A DNA stretch of 35,473 nt from Ignavibacteriaceae bacterium (lineage in GTDB: Bacteria; Bacteroidota; Ignavibacteria; Ignavibacteriales; Ignavibacteriaceae), in NCBI GenBank assembly GCA_013042995.1, contig JABDPB010000164.1:1-35473 (forward strand), given 5' to 3'. A program made the translations under genes and the position numbers. The notes beneath the pieces were generated by a model, which made no database searches, was not told where the DNA came from, and saw only the letters and a list, made by a program, of their open reading frames with translations. Below are positions 9,148 through 18,818 of the stretch, piece by piece (position 1 is the first letter of the stretch; the number at the start of each line of letters is the position of its first letter).

Positions 9148-9585
9148 TTATTTAGTTGATGGAATTTTTTCTAAGCCTGCTGCTTCCGGTTCTGAATACA
9201 AAGCAGTGCTATTTATATCATCGTGTTCAGCAAAACCACCATCGGGTTTAGCTTCACCTTCCGGTGTAGTACGAATTGGGAATTTGAAACGTTTCAAACT
9301 TCCATTTCTGAATTTGACTGTCCACATAATGCTGTCTGTACTACGCATTGGTGTAACAGTAGCACCCAATGGAACAAAATCAGCATAACCACGAACCTCA
9401 ACCGCCTGTGTTGGGCAAATCTTTACGCAATTATAGCATTCCCAGCACATTTCCGGCTCACAGTTGTATGCCTTTAATGTGTCTTTGTTTAATACCATTA
9501 AGTCATTGGGACAAATATATTGACAGGCTGTTTTATCAAGTGCTTTGCACCCATCGCACTTATCAGGAAGAACATAACTTGGCAT
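9148..9585 (-). CDS. aprB: adenylylsulfate (APS) reductase, beta subunit
   Basis: This 145-residue ferredoxin-like subunit carries two [4Fe-4S] clusters that bring electrons to the AprA flavin. Its N-terminus has the AprB pattern: KCDGCKALDKTACQYICP, in which the first cluster motif contains an insert, then CWECYNCVKICPTQAV. The remainder is the beta-sheet and tail segment that wraps AprA, with SIMWTVKFRNGSLKRFKFPI being typical. An AGGAGA ribosome binding site lies just upstream. It sits between sat and aprA, the usual order, and the Qmo complex is its expected electron partner. Confidence 0.98.
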   Translation of the reverse strand: MPSYVLPDKCDGCKALDKTACQYICPNDLMVLNKDTLKAYNCEPEMCWECYNCVKICPTQAVEVRGYADFVPLGATVTPMRSTDSIMWTVKFRNGSLKRFKFPIRTTPEGEAKPDGGFAEHDDINSTALYSEPEAAGLEKIPSTK

Positions 9586-9665
9586 TATTGTATCTCCTAT
9601 AATTATTGAAAATGATAAAGTATTATTCGAACGATAAAAAACATTTTGATCTTTTTAATTAGTAA

Positions 9666-10889
9666 TTATTTTTTTACTTCTGCATCCCCAGTTGCATGAC
9701 CATGCATCTTAACTTCCACTTTTTCTTTTAAAGTCGCGTAATAGTCCTTAAGAACAGTTAATACCTCAGGACGGCTGAATTCAGCTGGAATATCACCTCC
9801 CTCAGATAAAGCTTTTCTAAGAGCTGTTCCACTTAAGAATAATCTATCCTCTTTTGGATGGGGACAAGTCTTCATCGAAGCCATTCCGCCGCATTTATAA
9901 CACCAGAATGTCCAATCGATTGGGAGCATTTGGCATTCTAAAGCACCATCCCAAAGTTTATAGTAAGAATCCTGTGCATCGAATGGTCCATAGTAATCAC
10001 CAACACCAGCATGATCACGACCAATAATCATATGTGAGCACCCGAAGTTCTGGCGGAAAACACCATGAAGTAATCCTTCTCTAGGACCGGCGTATCGCAT
10101 ATCTAATGGATAACCACCCATCACAACTTTTTCTTTTAAGAAATAATTTTCAACTAAAGTATTAATGCAGTTAACGCGCACATCTGCAGGTATATCACCA
10201 GGTTTTAATTTTCCAACCAATTGATGAATGTACAATCCATCAGAGACTTCGATGGCAATTTTAGCAAGATATTCGTGTGAGCGGTGCATTGGGTTACGCA
10301 GCTGCAATGCTGCAATAGTTCTCCAACCCTTCTCTTCAAAAATTTTCCTGCTTTCTGATGGGCGCTGATAAATACCTTTAAATTCCTCAGGGAAATAGCT
10401 TTCTGAAAGAACTTTAACTGTGCCTGCTATGTTCCAGTCTTTCTGTTCCATCACCATCTTCACACCAGGATGTTCCATGTCATCTGTTGTGAATACATTT
10501 TTGCATTCAAATTTTTTATCAATTTGATAGCTTTCTGAAACCTTCATCGTTCCCATAAATTCATTTGTATCACCAGATACTAGACATAGTTCTGTTCCGG
10601 GATTAATTTTTTCATTGTGCGACAAAGTGATAGGAATTGGCCAGAACAAACCATCTTTCATTTTCATTTCACTGCATACGCCTTTCCAGTCATCGTGGCT
10701 CATAAATCCTTCAAGTGGAGTGAATCCACCAATACCCATCATTATAAGATCACCAGTTTCGCGGGAAGAAAGGTTCAGTTTAGGAAGAGTTTCTGCTTTC
10801 TTTAGCTCTTCAGCTTTTTCATTTCCTTCAAGGAGAAGAATTTTTAAGCTCTCACTTCCATGCGGATTAATTAATTTAGATTCTGCCAT
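9666..10889 (-). CDS. sat: sulfate adenylyltransferase (ATP sulfurylase), dissimilatory type
   Basis: This 407-residue enzyme activates sulfate with ATP to give APS and pyrophosphate, the first step of the pathway. Active-site motifs are [10 protein letters not shown] at 206-215 and [17 protein letters not shown] downstream. A metal-binding [15 protein letters not shown] segment, as in sulfate-reducer ATP sulfurylases, lies in the C-terminal third. There is no fused APS kinase domain, as expected for the homo-oligomeric dissimilatory form. The start at 10889 is backed by a strong GGGAGG site. Genes upstream are qmoAB and downstream aprBA. The linked pyrophosphatase removes its second product. 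Confidence 0.98.
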   Translation of the reverse strand: MAESKLINPHGSESLKILLLEGNEKAEELKKAETLPKLNLSSRETGDLIMMGIGGFTPLEGFMSHDDWKGVCSEMKMKDGLFWPIPITLSHNEKINPGTELCLVSGDTNEFMGTMKVSESYQIDKKFECKNVFTTDDMEHPGVKMVMEQKDWNIAGTVKVLSESYFPEEFKGIYQRPSESRKIFEEKGWRTIAALQLRNPMHRSHEYLAKIAIEVSDGLYIHQLVGKLKPGDIPADVRVNCINTLVENYFLKEKVVMGGYPLDMRYAGPREGLLHGVFRQNFGCSHMIIGRDHAGVGDYYGPFDAQDSYYKLWDGALECQMLPIDWTFWCYKCGGMASMKTCPHPKEDRLFLSGTALRKALSEGGDIPAEFSRPEVLTVLKDYYATLKEKVEVKMHGHATGDAEVKK

Positions 10890-11174
10890 AGACCCTCCCT
10901 TTAGTTAAAATTTTATATATGTTAATTTGCTTTGAAGAAATTTCGTGATTTGTGTTCTCTTCGAACTGTGATAATGGAATAAGGAAATCCCCATGTTTGC
11001 TTTCTATTTCCTGCATAAATAAAAGGCAGGTCTGCTCCCGGACGAGGTGATTTATTCTCAAAATTTCTAACCGTTTTTCTTGAATTAAGCTAAATTATTC
11101 CACAATTAAAATTATTGTTATGCCAAAGTAAAATCAACGAATATAAGAATTTCGTATACATTCTGTTGGCGTAA

Positions 11175-13421
11175 TTACATACCTTTATAAGGGTTGTAAC
11201 CCATCTCAATTATCTCTTCAACAAAATCATTAAAGATACCCGGCAGTTTAGCATATTCATCTATAGCTAATGTATGAATTTGAACACGCTCAGGTTCAAG
11301 AACTAACTGCTTAAGCTTATCCTGTACATTTTCCATTCTTTTCTCAGCTAGTTCACTACCTTTTATGAAATGGCACTGATAATCATCACCATGTTTACAA
11401 CCAATCATGAGTATTCCATCGAAACCTCTAGAAAGTGCATCAGCAATCCATACAACATTCACAGATCCTAAGCATCTGACTGGAATTACACGAATACTTG
11501 GATCAAATTGCATTCTGTATCTACCAACAAGATCTAATGAAGGATATGCATCATTCTCGCACATAATTGCAAGTATTCTAGGTTTTTCTTCAAACTCATC
11601 CGGAACTTCAACCGCTTTTATCATTGTCGAAACGGATTGAATTGAATAGTCTTTGAATGTAATTATTCTTTCAGGACAAGAACCCAGACAAATTCCACAT
11701 CTTCGGCATCTTGTTGGATTAGGAAGTGGAGTTCCTTTATCATCTTCATCTAATGAGCCAAAAGGACATTCTTCCGTACAACGCTTGCATTGTGTACATC
11801 GCTGAATAAAAATATCTATTTCTGAAGCATCTCTTGCTCTTGGATGCACCGCTACCCCATTTTTAATTGCGTGCAGTAGTTGAACGGCCTTGAATGAGGC
11901 ACCATAAGAATCATTTTTAGTTGCAGTAATATCCATCGGAGAGCGTACGCAACCAGCAGCATAAATTCCGGTTCTCCTTGTTTCATAAGGAAAACAAATG
12001 TAGTGCGAATCGGGGAAACCATACATAAGTGTTGGTAAATCAGTTCCCTGACGGTAAGTAAGATTTAATATTTTTGCACCAGCCTCTGCTGATTCTGCCT
12101 CTTTCTTTCCATCATCTAACGTAGCTTTTTCTGCGGGTTCAGAATCTTCACCATTTGATTCAATATCTCCTACTAATGTAGTTGGGACCATACCAGTTGC
12201 CAATACAACTACATCAGATGTCAACTGAATTTTTTCACCTAAAAGTGTATCGTCAACATCCAAAATCACCCTACCGTTTCCATCACCCGAAATACTAGTA
12301 ACCTCGCCCTTGGTAAAAAAGATATTATCTTCTTCCTGCACTTTTTTGTAAAATAATTCTCTTTGTGCTGGAGTGCGCATATCTTTATAAATGATATAAA
12401 TCAGTGCATCTGGATATTTCTCCCTCACATACATCGCTTGCTTTAATGACACCGAGCAACATACAGAGGAGCAGTATGGAAGGTGTTTTTCATTGCGAGA
12501 ACCGGCACATTGTATAAAAGTAAAACTCTCAACAGGCTTCCCGTTAATAGCGCTATTTGATTTTCCACTTTTAAAGAATTCTTCAAGTTGAATTCCTGTT
12601 ATTACATTATCGAATTTACCGTAACCAAGCTCACCTAAGTTATTTGGATCATATTCTTTCCAGCCTGTAGCTTGAACAATTGCTCCAACTTTAAATGGTT
12701 CGGACTGTACTTCGTTATTTATTTTTAACATTACAGTAAAATCACCGGGAGCACCGGAAATTTTTTCAATTAAACATGATGTGTAAACTTTTATTTTTTC
12801 ATTTGATTCTACTTCTGATATGAGTTCCTCAATTCCTGTAGATTCTATTTCAGTAAAAGGAGAATTACCAAGATTAACTTTATGGAATTTATTTAACCAT
12901 CCGCCAAGTTTATCTTCTTTTTCAGTTAGCACTACAGAATTTCCCGCTTTAGTTGCGGCAATTGCAGATGTTAATCCTGAAACACCACCACCAACAACAA
13001 GAATAGTTTCATTTGCATCAATAGGCTGCGGTTTAGGAGTTTCGCTGTTTCTAGCCTTAGCAATTCCCATTCGCAAGTAATCGGAAGCGAGCATTTGTGT
13101 ATCTTCATCATTTGGTTTATGAGTCCATACAACATTTTCTCTTAAGTTTACTCGCTCAACCAAAACATCAGAATCAAAATTAAAAACATCTGCTAAGAAT
13201 CTGTGGGAACAAGCACCAATTACAACTCGATTTAAGTTTTCATTTTTAATATCATTTTTAATTTCTTCAACACCAGCTTCGCTGCAAAGCCAGGAATTGT
13301 TTTTACAGACGGGCACTTTACTCTCTTCCGAGGCAATTTTACCAAGCTCATCTATATTTACAGCTTCTCCAATTTCACAACCGGAGCAAAGATATACACC
13401 AACTTTTGTTTCTACTGACAT
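11175..13421 (-). CDS. qmoB: QmoB, HdrA/MvhD-like flavin and iron-sulfur subunit of the Qmo complex
   Basis: This 748-residue protein has an HdrA-like flavin domain (ILVVGGGVSGLTSA near 143-156). It then has two [4Fe-4S] motifs, Cys542/545/548/552 and Cys572/575/578/582, and a C-terminal MvhD/FrhD-like domain (about 616-740) with cysteines 621, 650, 675 and 683. Domain order and length match QmoB, a soluble subunit that relays electrons from QmoC towards AprBA and may take part in electron confurcation. It starts 3 bases after the qmoA stop. qmoC is not next to it but 7.4 kb further downstream. A 285-base gap separates it from sat. Confidence 0.96.
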   Translation of the reverse strand: MSVETKVGVYLCSGCEIGEAVNIDELGKIASEESKVPVCKNNSWLCSEAGVEEIKNDIKNENLNRVVIGACSHRFLADVFNFDSDVLVERVNLRENVVWTHKPNDEDTQMLASDYLRMGIAKARNSETPKPQPIDANETILVVGGGVSGLTSAIAATKAGNSVVLTEKEDKLGGWLNKFHKVNLGNSPFTEIESTGIEELISEVESNEKIKVYTSCLIEKISGAPGDFTVMLKINNEVQSEPFKVGAIVQATGWKEYDPNNLGELGYGKFDNVITGIQLEEFFKSGKSNSAINGKPVESFTFIQCAGSRNEKHLPYCSSVCCSVSLKQAMYVREKYPDALIYIIYKDMRTPAQRELFYKKVQEEDNIFFTKGEVTSISGDGNGRVILDVDDTLLGEKIQLTSDVVVLATGMVPTTLVGDIESNGEDSEPAEKATLDDGKKEAESAEAGAKILNLTYRQGTDLPTLMYGFPDSHYICFPYETRRTGIYAAGCVRSPMDITATKNDSYGASFKAVQLLHAIKNGVAVHPRARDASEIDIFIQRCTQCKRCTEECPFGSLDEDDKGTPLPNPTRCRRCGICLGSCPERIITFKDYSIQSVSTMIKAVEVPDEFEEKPRILAIMCENDAYPSLDLVGRYRMQFDPSIRVIPVRCLGSVNVVWIADALSRGFDGILMIGCKHGDDYQCHFIKGSELAEKRMENVQDKLKQLVLEPERVQIHTLAIDEYAKLPGIFNDFVEEIIEMGYNPYKGM

Positions 13422-13424
13422 AAC

Positions 13425-14681
13425 TTAATTTCCTCTGATTGTATTAATAGCTTTTAAGACCGATCCAGTTGCTTCCTGAACAACAGCAGCAACTTCTTTG
13501 GGTTTTGTACTTACACCACATCCAATCAATTCATCGTTATTACTTTTCAAGAATCCCATCTCATCCACTAATGATTTATCAATAGGTAACTTTTTAGCAG
13601 TAGATTCCATTCCAGTTGCAAGTACAACCATTTCAACTTTATTTTGCATCAGGTTTCCAGTCAGAGAGTCTTCTGCTTCTACAACTAATTTATCGGAGGA
13701 AGAATCTTTAATTACTTTTGCAACTTTACCTCTGTGAAAATGTAGTTTATCATCCTCTTTAACAGAATTATAAAATTCCTCAAGAATACCATTTGAACGA
13801 ATATCGATATAGTGAAAGTGAATTTCTGCATCAGGATACTGCTCTCTAATGTACTTTGCCTGCTTTAGTGAGGACAGACAGCAAATGGAAGAGCAATATT
13901 CGAGATGATCTTCATCGCGTGAACCAGCACATTGTACAAATGCCACACTGTTTATTTTTTCTTTTGTCGAAGGTCTAAGAATTTCACCCTTTGTGGGACC
14001 ATTTGGAGCCGCAAGTCTTTCCATCATAACATTTGTAACAACATCAGGAAACTCTCCAAAACCCAAAATTTCAAGTTTGGAAGCATCGTAAGGTTCCCAA
14101 CCCGTTGCCCAAATTATCGCTCCAGCTTCAATAGTAATACTTTTTTCTTTATCATCTAAATCAATTGCATTGTATTGGCAGACTTCAACACATTTATTGC
14201 AACTTGTTCCTTTACAGGAATTCATATCAATTACATATCTTGCAGGGTATGAATTTTCATCAGGAATGTATATTGCTTTTGTTTTATCCATTCCATAGTT
14301 AAAATCATTTGGTCGTTCCTCTGGACAAACTTTTACACATTCACCACAAGATGTACAAAGTTCATTTACGTAACGAGGATTAAGCTTTACCTCTGCTTTT
14401 TCTTTACCATTTTGTTTTTCAACCTTTGTGACTTCTGCTAGAGTTAATAATTTAATTGCAGGGTTTGTTCTTAGCCGTCGAATGTTTATTTCCAACCCGC
14501 AACTTGGTGGGCAAAGTTTTGGAAAGTATTGGTTGAATTGTGCAACCTTACCTCCAATGAAAGAATTTTTCTCGACTAACGTTACCGTTAAACCGGTTTC
14601 CGCAGCTTCTACTGCAGCAGTTATTCCGGCTATTCCACCACCAACTACTAAAAGATCTGATGATATTGAATTTTCTGTCAT
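13425..14681 (-). CDS. qmoA: QmoA, HdrA-like flavoprotein subunit of the Qmo complex
   Basis: This 418-residue soluble flavoprotein is related to the heterodisulfide reductase subunit HdrA. The FAD motif LLVVGGGIAGITAA is at 10-23. A ferredoxin motif has Cys109/112/115/119, and a second cluster has Cys156/161/164/168 with the spaced CKGTSCNKC pattern. QmoA and QmoB form the soluble arm that docks on APS reductase. The gene lies directly downstream of hemA and is separated from qmoB by 3 bases, so the two are translationally coupled. The length agrees with known QmoA proteins (about 410). Confidence 0.96.
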   Translation of the reverse strand: MTENSISSDLLVVGGGIAGITAAVEAAETGLTVTLVEKNSFIGGKVAQFNQYFPKLCPPSCGLEINIRRLRTNPAIKLLTLAEVTKVEKQNGKEKAEVKLNPRYVNELCTSCGECVKVCPEERPNDFNYGMDKTKAIYIPDENSYPARYVIDMNSCKGTSCNKCVEVCQYNAIDLDDKEKSITIEAGAIIWATGWEPYDASKLEILGFGEFPDVVTNVMMERLAAPNGPTKGEILRPSTKEKINSVAFVQCAGSRDEDHLEYCSSICCLSSLKQAKYIREQYPDAEIHFHYIDIRSNGILEEFYNSVKEDDKLHFHRGKVAKVIKDSSSDKLVVEAEDSLTGNLMQNKVEMVVLATGMESTAKKLPIDKSLVDEMGFLKSNNDELIGCGVSTKPKEVAAVVQEATGSVLKAINTIRGN

Positions 14682-14719
14682 AATATTATTCCATATTTAT
14701 ATTTAGAACATTAAAATTT

Positions 14720-15934
14720 TTAACTTGCTATTTTATCTGATTTATTTGTTTTCACTACTTGATGGACTGTTGATTTAATTCTATGCAAAAGTGATTTCGA
14801 AAACTTATCGAATGCCCGATAGTCTTCATATGAGAGTTGCTCTTTGATTTCATTTAAATATTGAAGTCGCAGTAATTCTATTTTTTCATCGTAATAAGCC
14901 ATTGTTTCATCGCTTTGAGATTCAATCCAGGCTTTAAATAGCTCTACTTCATCTTCTATAATTTCATTTGCAATCGGTAAATCAAGTAAAATTTCTTTTT
15001 GTTTATTCTTTAAATAATTCTTTAGTTCTTCTAAATCAAAAACCTGAATAGCTTTTGGAATTCCGATTGTTTCCACATCCCGTGGAACAGCTATATCAAT
15101 AATTAGTTTTAGTTGATTCGATTTTATATAAACACTGTTTATTATACCTGATTGAACTATAAAGTCTTGTGCACCTGTACAGGAAAAAATACAGCTTACA
15201 TTTGAAATAGCTTCTTGAATATTTTCTAAATCAAAAGCACAACCTGAATATTGATCTGCAAGCTTTTCTGCTTTGTAACGTGTCCTGTTTACGAAAACGA
15301 AATTTGAATAACCAGCTGCACTTAATTTTTCTGCAATAATTTTTGTGTTTTGATTAACACCTACAAGAGCAATAGAATCATTTTTATTTAATTTTTCTTG
15401 TAAAATTTGAAATGCAATTCCACTTACAGATTGTTTGCCTGAGCCAATTTTTGTTTTACTGCGAACACTTTTTCCAACTCGAAATGCTGCGTGAAAAAGC
15501 TTGTGTAAAATTTTGTCTGCTGCTTTTTCAGAACAAGCTATACTATAGGCTTCTTTAATTTGCCCCTGAATTTGATATTCTCCTAAAACCATTGAGTCAA
15601 ATCCGCAAATAACTTTAAATAAATGATTTGCTGCATCACCATCTGTATAGTTATAAAAATTTTCTTTTCTTTCAAATACATCAATTCTTTTTTCATCTAA
15701 GTAGAATTTCTTGATGATATCCAATGAATCAAAATTGTTTTTGAGAGCTAGATAAAATTCAACTCTGTTGCAGGTAGAGATTATTGTTATACCTGCTATT
15801 CCATCCATTGATTTCAAATAGTCCAAAGCACTATTCAGTTCAGTTTTGGTAAGTTGAAATGCTTCAAGTTCCGAAATTGATGCGGTCCTATGACTAATAC
15901 CAATTACAACCAGTTTTAATTTTTCATCTTTCAT
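14720..15934 (-). CDS. hemA: glutamyl-tRNA reductase
   Basis: This 404-residue enzyme reduces glutamyl-tRNA to glutamate-1-semialdehyde, the first committed step of tetrapyrrole synthesis by the C5 route. Signatures are GISHRTASISELEAF near 12-26, the catalytic Cys55 in STCNRVEF, LGEYQIQGQIKEAY, and the NADPH-binding fold around 185-215 (ALVGVNQNTKIIAEKL). A long C-terminal dimerisation helix completes it. Its place between the dsr block and qmoA suggests a dedicated supply of precursor for siroheme (DsrAB) and heme (DsrM, DsrJ, QmoC). No other hem or siroheme-forming gene except dsrN is present here, so the genome may hold a second hemA copy. Confidence 0.95.
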   Translation of the reverse strand: MKDEKLKLVVIGISHRTASISELEAFQLTKTELNSALDYLKSMDGIAGITIISTCNRVEFYLALKNNFDSLDIIKKFYLDEKRIDVFERKENFYNYTDGDAANHLFKVICGFDSMVLGEYQIQGQIKEAYSIACSEKAADKILHKLFHAAFRVGKSVRSKTKIGSGKQSVSGIAFQILQEKLNKNDSIALVGVNQNTKIIAEKLSAAGYSNFVFVNRTRYKAEKLADQYSGCAFDLENIQEAISNVSCIFSCTGAQDFIVQSGIINSVYIKSNQLKLIIDIAVPRDVETIGIPKAIQVFDLEELKNYLKNKQKEILLDLPIANEIIEDEVELFKAWIESQSDETMAYYDEKIELLRLQYLNEIKEQLSYEDYRAFDKFSKSLLHRIKSTVHQVVKTNKSDKIAS

Positions 15935-15945
15935 TTTTAATCTAT

Positions 15946-17643
15946 CTAATCAATCTCTGCATTTATAAAATCATTACTCTTTATTTCTTTGTAAAATGTA
16001 GCTCCTCCACCAAAGTATTGAACATTACTTTTTCCCTTACTTTTAAGTAATCTTGCTGCTTCATAAGATCTAGGACCTTTTTCACACACAACCACAAGAG
16101 GTTCATCAATTTTTATTTCGGATAATTCAGACCGAAATGTGGAAAGCGGGGTGTTCAGTATATCATAAAAATCAAATGAATTATCAATTTCTTCTTCTTC
16201 CCTTACATCCAAGACCAATCCATCAAATGATGCAAGTGAACTAAAACTGCAATTGTATATTCCATCATTTTCTTGATTGAGAATCATATAACCAAAAAAG
16301 TTAAGTGGTGAAATTGGCGATGAATGTGCCGGAGTGTATGCGTGTTCGACACTTATTAAATCGTGTGCAGTTTTATTGTTAGCCAATAATTCTGCAAATA
16401 CATCCAAATATCTGTTAACCTCACCTTCCCCAACTATTTGTAAACCTAATATTTTTAAGCTCTTTCTATCGTAAATAACTTTTCCGATAAGGTTTTTTGC
16501 ATCAGGATTATAATCTGGTCTATCAGACCAGCAGCCAATTATACTAGCACAATCAAATCCGCTTTTTTTAGCTTTTTTTTCTGTTAATCCTGTTGCAGAG
16601 GAGATTAAATTAAATATTTGTAAAGAAATTGATCCAACTGCACCTTTAAACACAATTTCCCTTCCAGCAATTGAATCAGCTGCAACTCTTCCCATTCGAT
16701 TTGATAGTGAACCCAACGCAAAAAAATCATTTTTGTTTGTAACTAAGTTTTTAACTTCAACACAATTCCCTGCTGCCCAAATATCTGGAATGTTTGTTCG
16801 CATTTGCTCATCAACAACAATTCCGCCAAAACTACCAATTGATAGACCCGTTTTTTTTGCAAGTTTAGTTTCAGGTTTAACACCTAAATTGTAAAAAACG
16901 TAATCGCATTCTATTTTATGTCCATCATTCAAAAACACAATTGGTAAATTGTTTTCGTCAAGTTCAATTTTTTCAACCTCACTCGAATACTTTATTCCAA
17001 TTTTTTTTTGTTCAATTCTGTTTGCAACAAGCTTTGAAATTTCAGTATCGAGAAATGATGAAAGAAGTGATTCTTCTTTTTCAATTAATGTAGTTTCAAT
17101 TCCCCAAAGAGAAGTAAGTGATTCAACTAATTCACAGCCAATAAATCCGCCCCCAATTACTAATGCTTTACTAACATTTCCTTTTTGTGCTGCTTCTCTA
17201 AAATTTTTTGCATCTTCTGCTGAATAGAAAGCTGAAATGTTTGAAGATTCTGGAAATGGAAATTTTGTTTTAATTACTTTTGTACCTGTAGCAAAAATTA
17301 ATTTATCGTACTCAAGAGCTAAATTTTTATTTTTAATTAAATCAAGGCAAGTAACTACTTTTTTATTTACATCAATTTCAAATGCTTCAGTGTTGGTTAA
17401 TACAGATACACCTTTTACATCGCGAAAATAATTTTCGTCTCTTACTTTTCCATAGGCTGTTTTAGCAAGATCATAAATATTATCTAGTTCACCTGAAGCG
17501 TAAAGAGGTAGTCCGCAATTTCCAAAAGAAATAACAGAACTTCGTTCAATTATAGTAATTTTATAATCGGATGATAAACGACTTAATCTTGCAGCAGCTT
17601 TGCAACCTGCTGCCATTCCACCAATAATTATTACATTACACAT
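15946..17643 (-). CDS. CoA-disulfide/NADH-dependent persulfide reductase with C-terminal rhodanese domain
   Basis: This 565-residue flavoprotein belongs to the pyridine nucleotide-disulfide oxidoreductases of the CoADR/Npsr group. It has the FAD motif IIIGGMAAGCKAAARL (5-20), the single redox-active Cys43 in SFGNCGLPLY, an NAD-binding motif VIGGGFIGCELVESL, and the C-terminal dimer domain. Its last ~90 residues form a rhodanese domain with loop CEKGPRS (Cys520). Proteins of this layout reduce CoA-persulfide, polysulfide or similar sulfane sulfur with NADH. It lies 9 bases after dsrP and 11 bases before hemA, inside the island. A role in handling polysulfide or feeding zero-valent sulfur to the pathway is inferred. 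Confidence 0.9.
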   Translation of the reverse strand: MCNVIIIGGMAAGCKAAARLSRLSSDYKITIIERSSVISFGNCGLPLYASGELDNIYDLAKTAYGKVRDENYFRDVKGVSVLTNTEAFEIDVNKKVVTCLDLIKNKNLALEYDKLIFATGTKVIKTKFPFPESSNISAFYSAEDAKNFREAAQKGNVSKALVIGGGFIGCELVESLTSLWGIETTLIEKEESLLSSFLDTEISKLVANRIEQKKIGIKYSSEVEKIELDENNLPIVFLNDGHKIECDYVFYNLGVKPETKLAKKTGLSIGSFGGIVVDEQMRTNIPDIWAAGNCVEVKNLVTNKNDFFALGSLSNRMGRVAADSIAGREIVFKGAVGSISLQIFNLISSATGLTEKKAKKSGFDCASIIGCWSDRPDYNPDAKNLIGKVIYDRKSLKILGLQIVGEGEVNRYLDVFAELLANNKTAHDLISVEHAYTPAHSSPISPLNFFGYMILNQENDGIYNCSFSSLASFDGLVLDVREEEEIDNSFDFYDILNTPLSTFRSELSEIKIDEPLVVVCEKGPRSYEAARLLKSKGKSNVQYFGGGATFYKEIKSNDFINAEID

Positions 17644-17652
17644 TAATATTTG

Positions 17653-18810
17653 TCATGTCATTACTTCTTTCCGGACAGAAAGTGCAATCTTGTAAAATAC
17701 AGTTATCAAAAAGAATCCAATTGCCCAAATTGACAATGAAATTATTGCCTCGGGAATTGTTGGCCAATAGTCAACAACATCACCCAACGGATTTGGAATA
17801 AATCCGGTCACAACCATTCCTAAACCTTTATCAATCCAGATGGAAACAAATATTGCCACACAAATAATGAATAAATAGTTTTCGTTTTTTCTTATCTTCG
17901 GAATAAATAAAAGAATCAATGCAGTTACACCTAGTATAGCAGAAGCCCACATCCAGGGGACTAAAGTCGTGTGTCCATCAAGACCAAAATACAAATACTG
18001 AAAGTGATGAATGTGTTCAGGAATTGAACTATAAAATGCAGTAAAGAATTCCATTAAAATGAAAAAGATGTTTGCAGCCATTGCATAAGTAATAATTAAT
18101 GCAAGTTTCTGGACAGCTTCTTTTCCTGGATCAAAACTCGTGAACTTTTTGATGACAAAAACTAAAACAAGTAAAAGTGCAGGACCCGAAGAAAAAGCTG
18201 ATGCTAAGAACCTTGGAGCAAGTATTGCTGTCATCCAAAATGGTCTAGCTGCTAATCCGGCATATAAAAATGCGGTTACCGTGTGAATACTGATTGCCCA
18301 TGGAATTGAAAGAATTATAACAGGTTTTATCCATTTGGGAGGTGGAATTGATTTACGTTCAGAATCTAAAACAACATGACTAATAACAATATTAATTAGC
18401 ATATAACCACTCAGCACAACCGTATCCCAAAACAAAATAGAACTTGGAGATGGATATAGAATAATATTCATCAATCTGATCGGTTGACCAATATCTACAA
18501 AAACAAAAAGTATACACATGGCAACAGCGGCTATTGCGAGAAACTCACCTAGTATTGTGAGCTTTCCAAACTGTTTATAGTCATGCATGTAGTAAGGAAG
18601 AACAACCATCACACCGGAAGCTGCAACACCAACTAAAAAAGTAAGCTGTGCAATGTAAAATCCCCAGGAAACATCTCTGCTCAATCCTGTAATTCCTAAA
18701 CCAAAGTGGAATTGTTTAAGGTAAAAATAAACTCCAACAACAATTACAACTGAGAGTGAAAAAATCCACGCCCAGTATTTTTTTGTTCCTTTTAATGCAT
18801 GTTCGAGCAT
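17653..18810 (-). CDS. dsrP: DsrP, NrfD/PsrC-family quinone-interacting membrane subunit
   Basis: This 385-residue hydrophobic protein has about ten transmembrane helices and the NrfD/PsrC pattern, including WGFYIAQLTFLVGVAASGVM near the N-terminus and later helices with few charges. In DsrMKJOP it is the second membrane anchor; it binds quinone and carries no heme. It follows dsrO after 8 bases and is last in the M-K-J-O-P order, which is fully preserved here. The cytoplasmic end begins with a short charged segment (LEHALKGTKKYW). Confidence 0.95.
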   Translation of the reverse strand: MLEHALKGTKKYWAWIFSLSVVIVVGVYFYLKQFHFGLGITGLSRDVSWGFYIAQLTFLVGVAASGVMVVLPYYMHDYKQFGKLTILGEFLAIAAVAMCILFVFVDIGQPIRLMNIILYPSPSSILFWDTVVLSGYMLINIVISHVVLDSERKSIPPPKWIKPVIILSIPWAISIHTVTAFLYAGLAARPFWMTAILAPRFLASAFSSGPALLLVLVFVIKKFTSFDPGKEAVQKLALIITYAMAANIFFILMEFFTAFYSSIPEHIHHFQYLYFGLDGHTTLVPWMWASAILGVTALILLFIPKIRKNENYLFIICVAIFVSIWIDKGLGMVVTGFIPNPLGDVVDYWPTIPEAIISLSIWAIGFFLITVFYKIALSVRKEVMT

Positions 18811-18818
18811 AAAAAATC

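Noticed and set aside
10876-11061. A 61-codon minus-strand frame upstream of and overlapping the sat start
   Set aside because: It overlaps the well-supported sat start, has no ribosome binding site or recognisable domain, and looks like leader sequence of the sat transcript.
11100-11174. Weak stem-loops after qmoB as an intrinsic terminator
   Set aside because: Stems are short, interrupted and AT-only, with no T tract on the minus strand.
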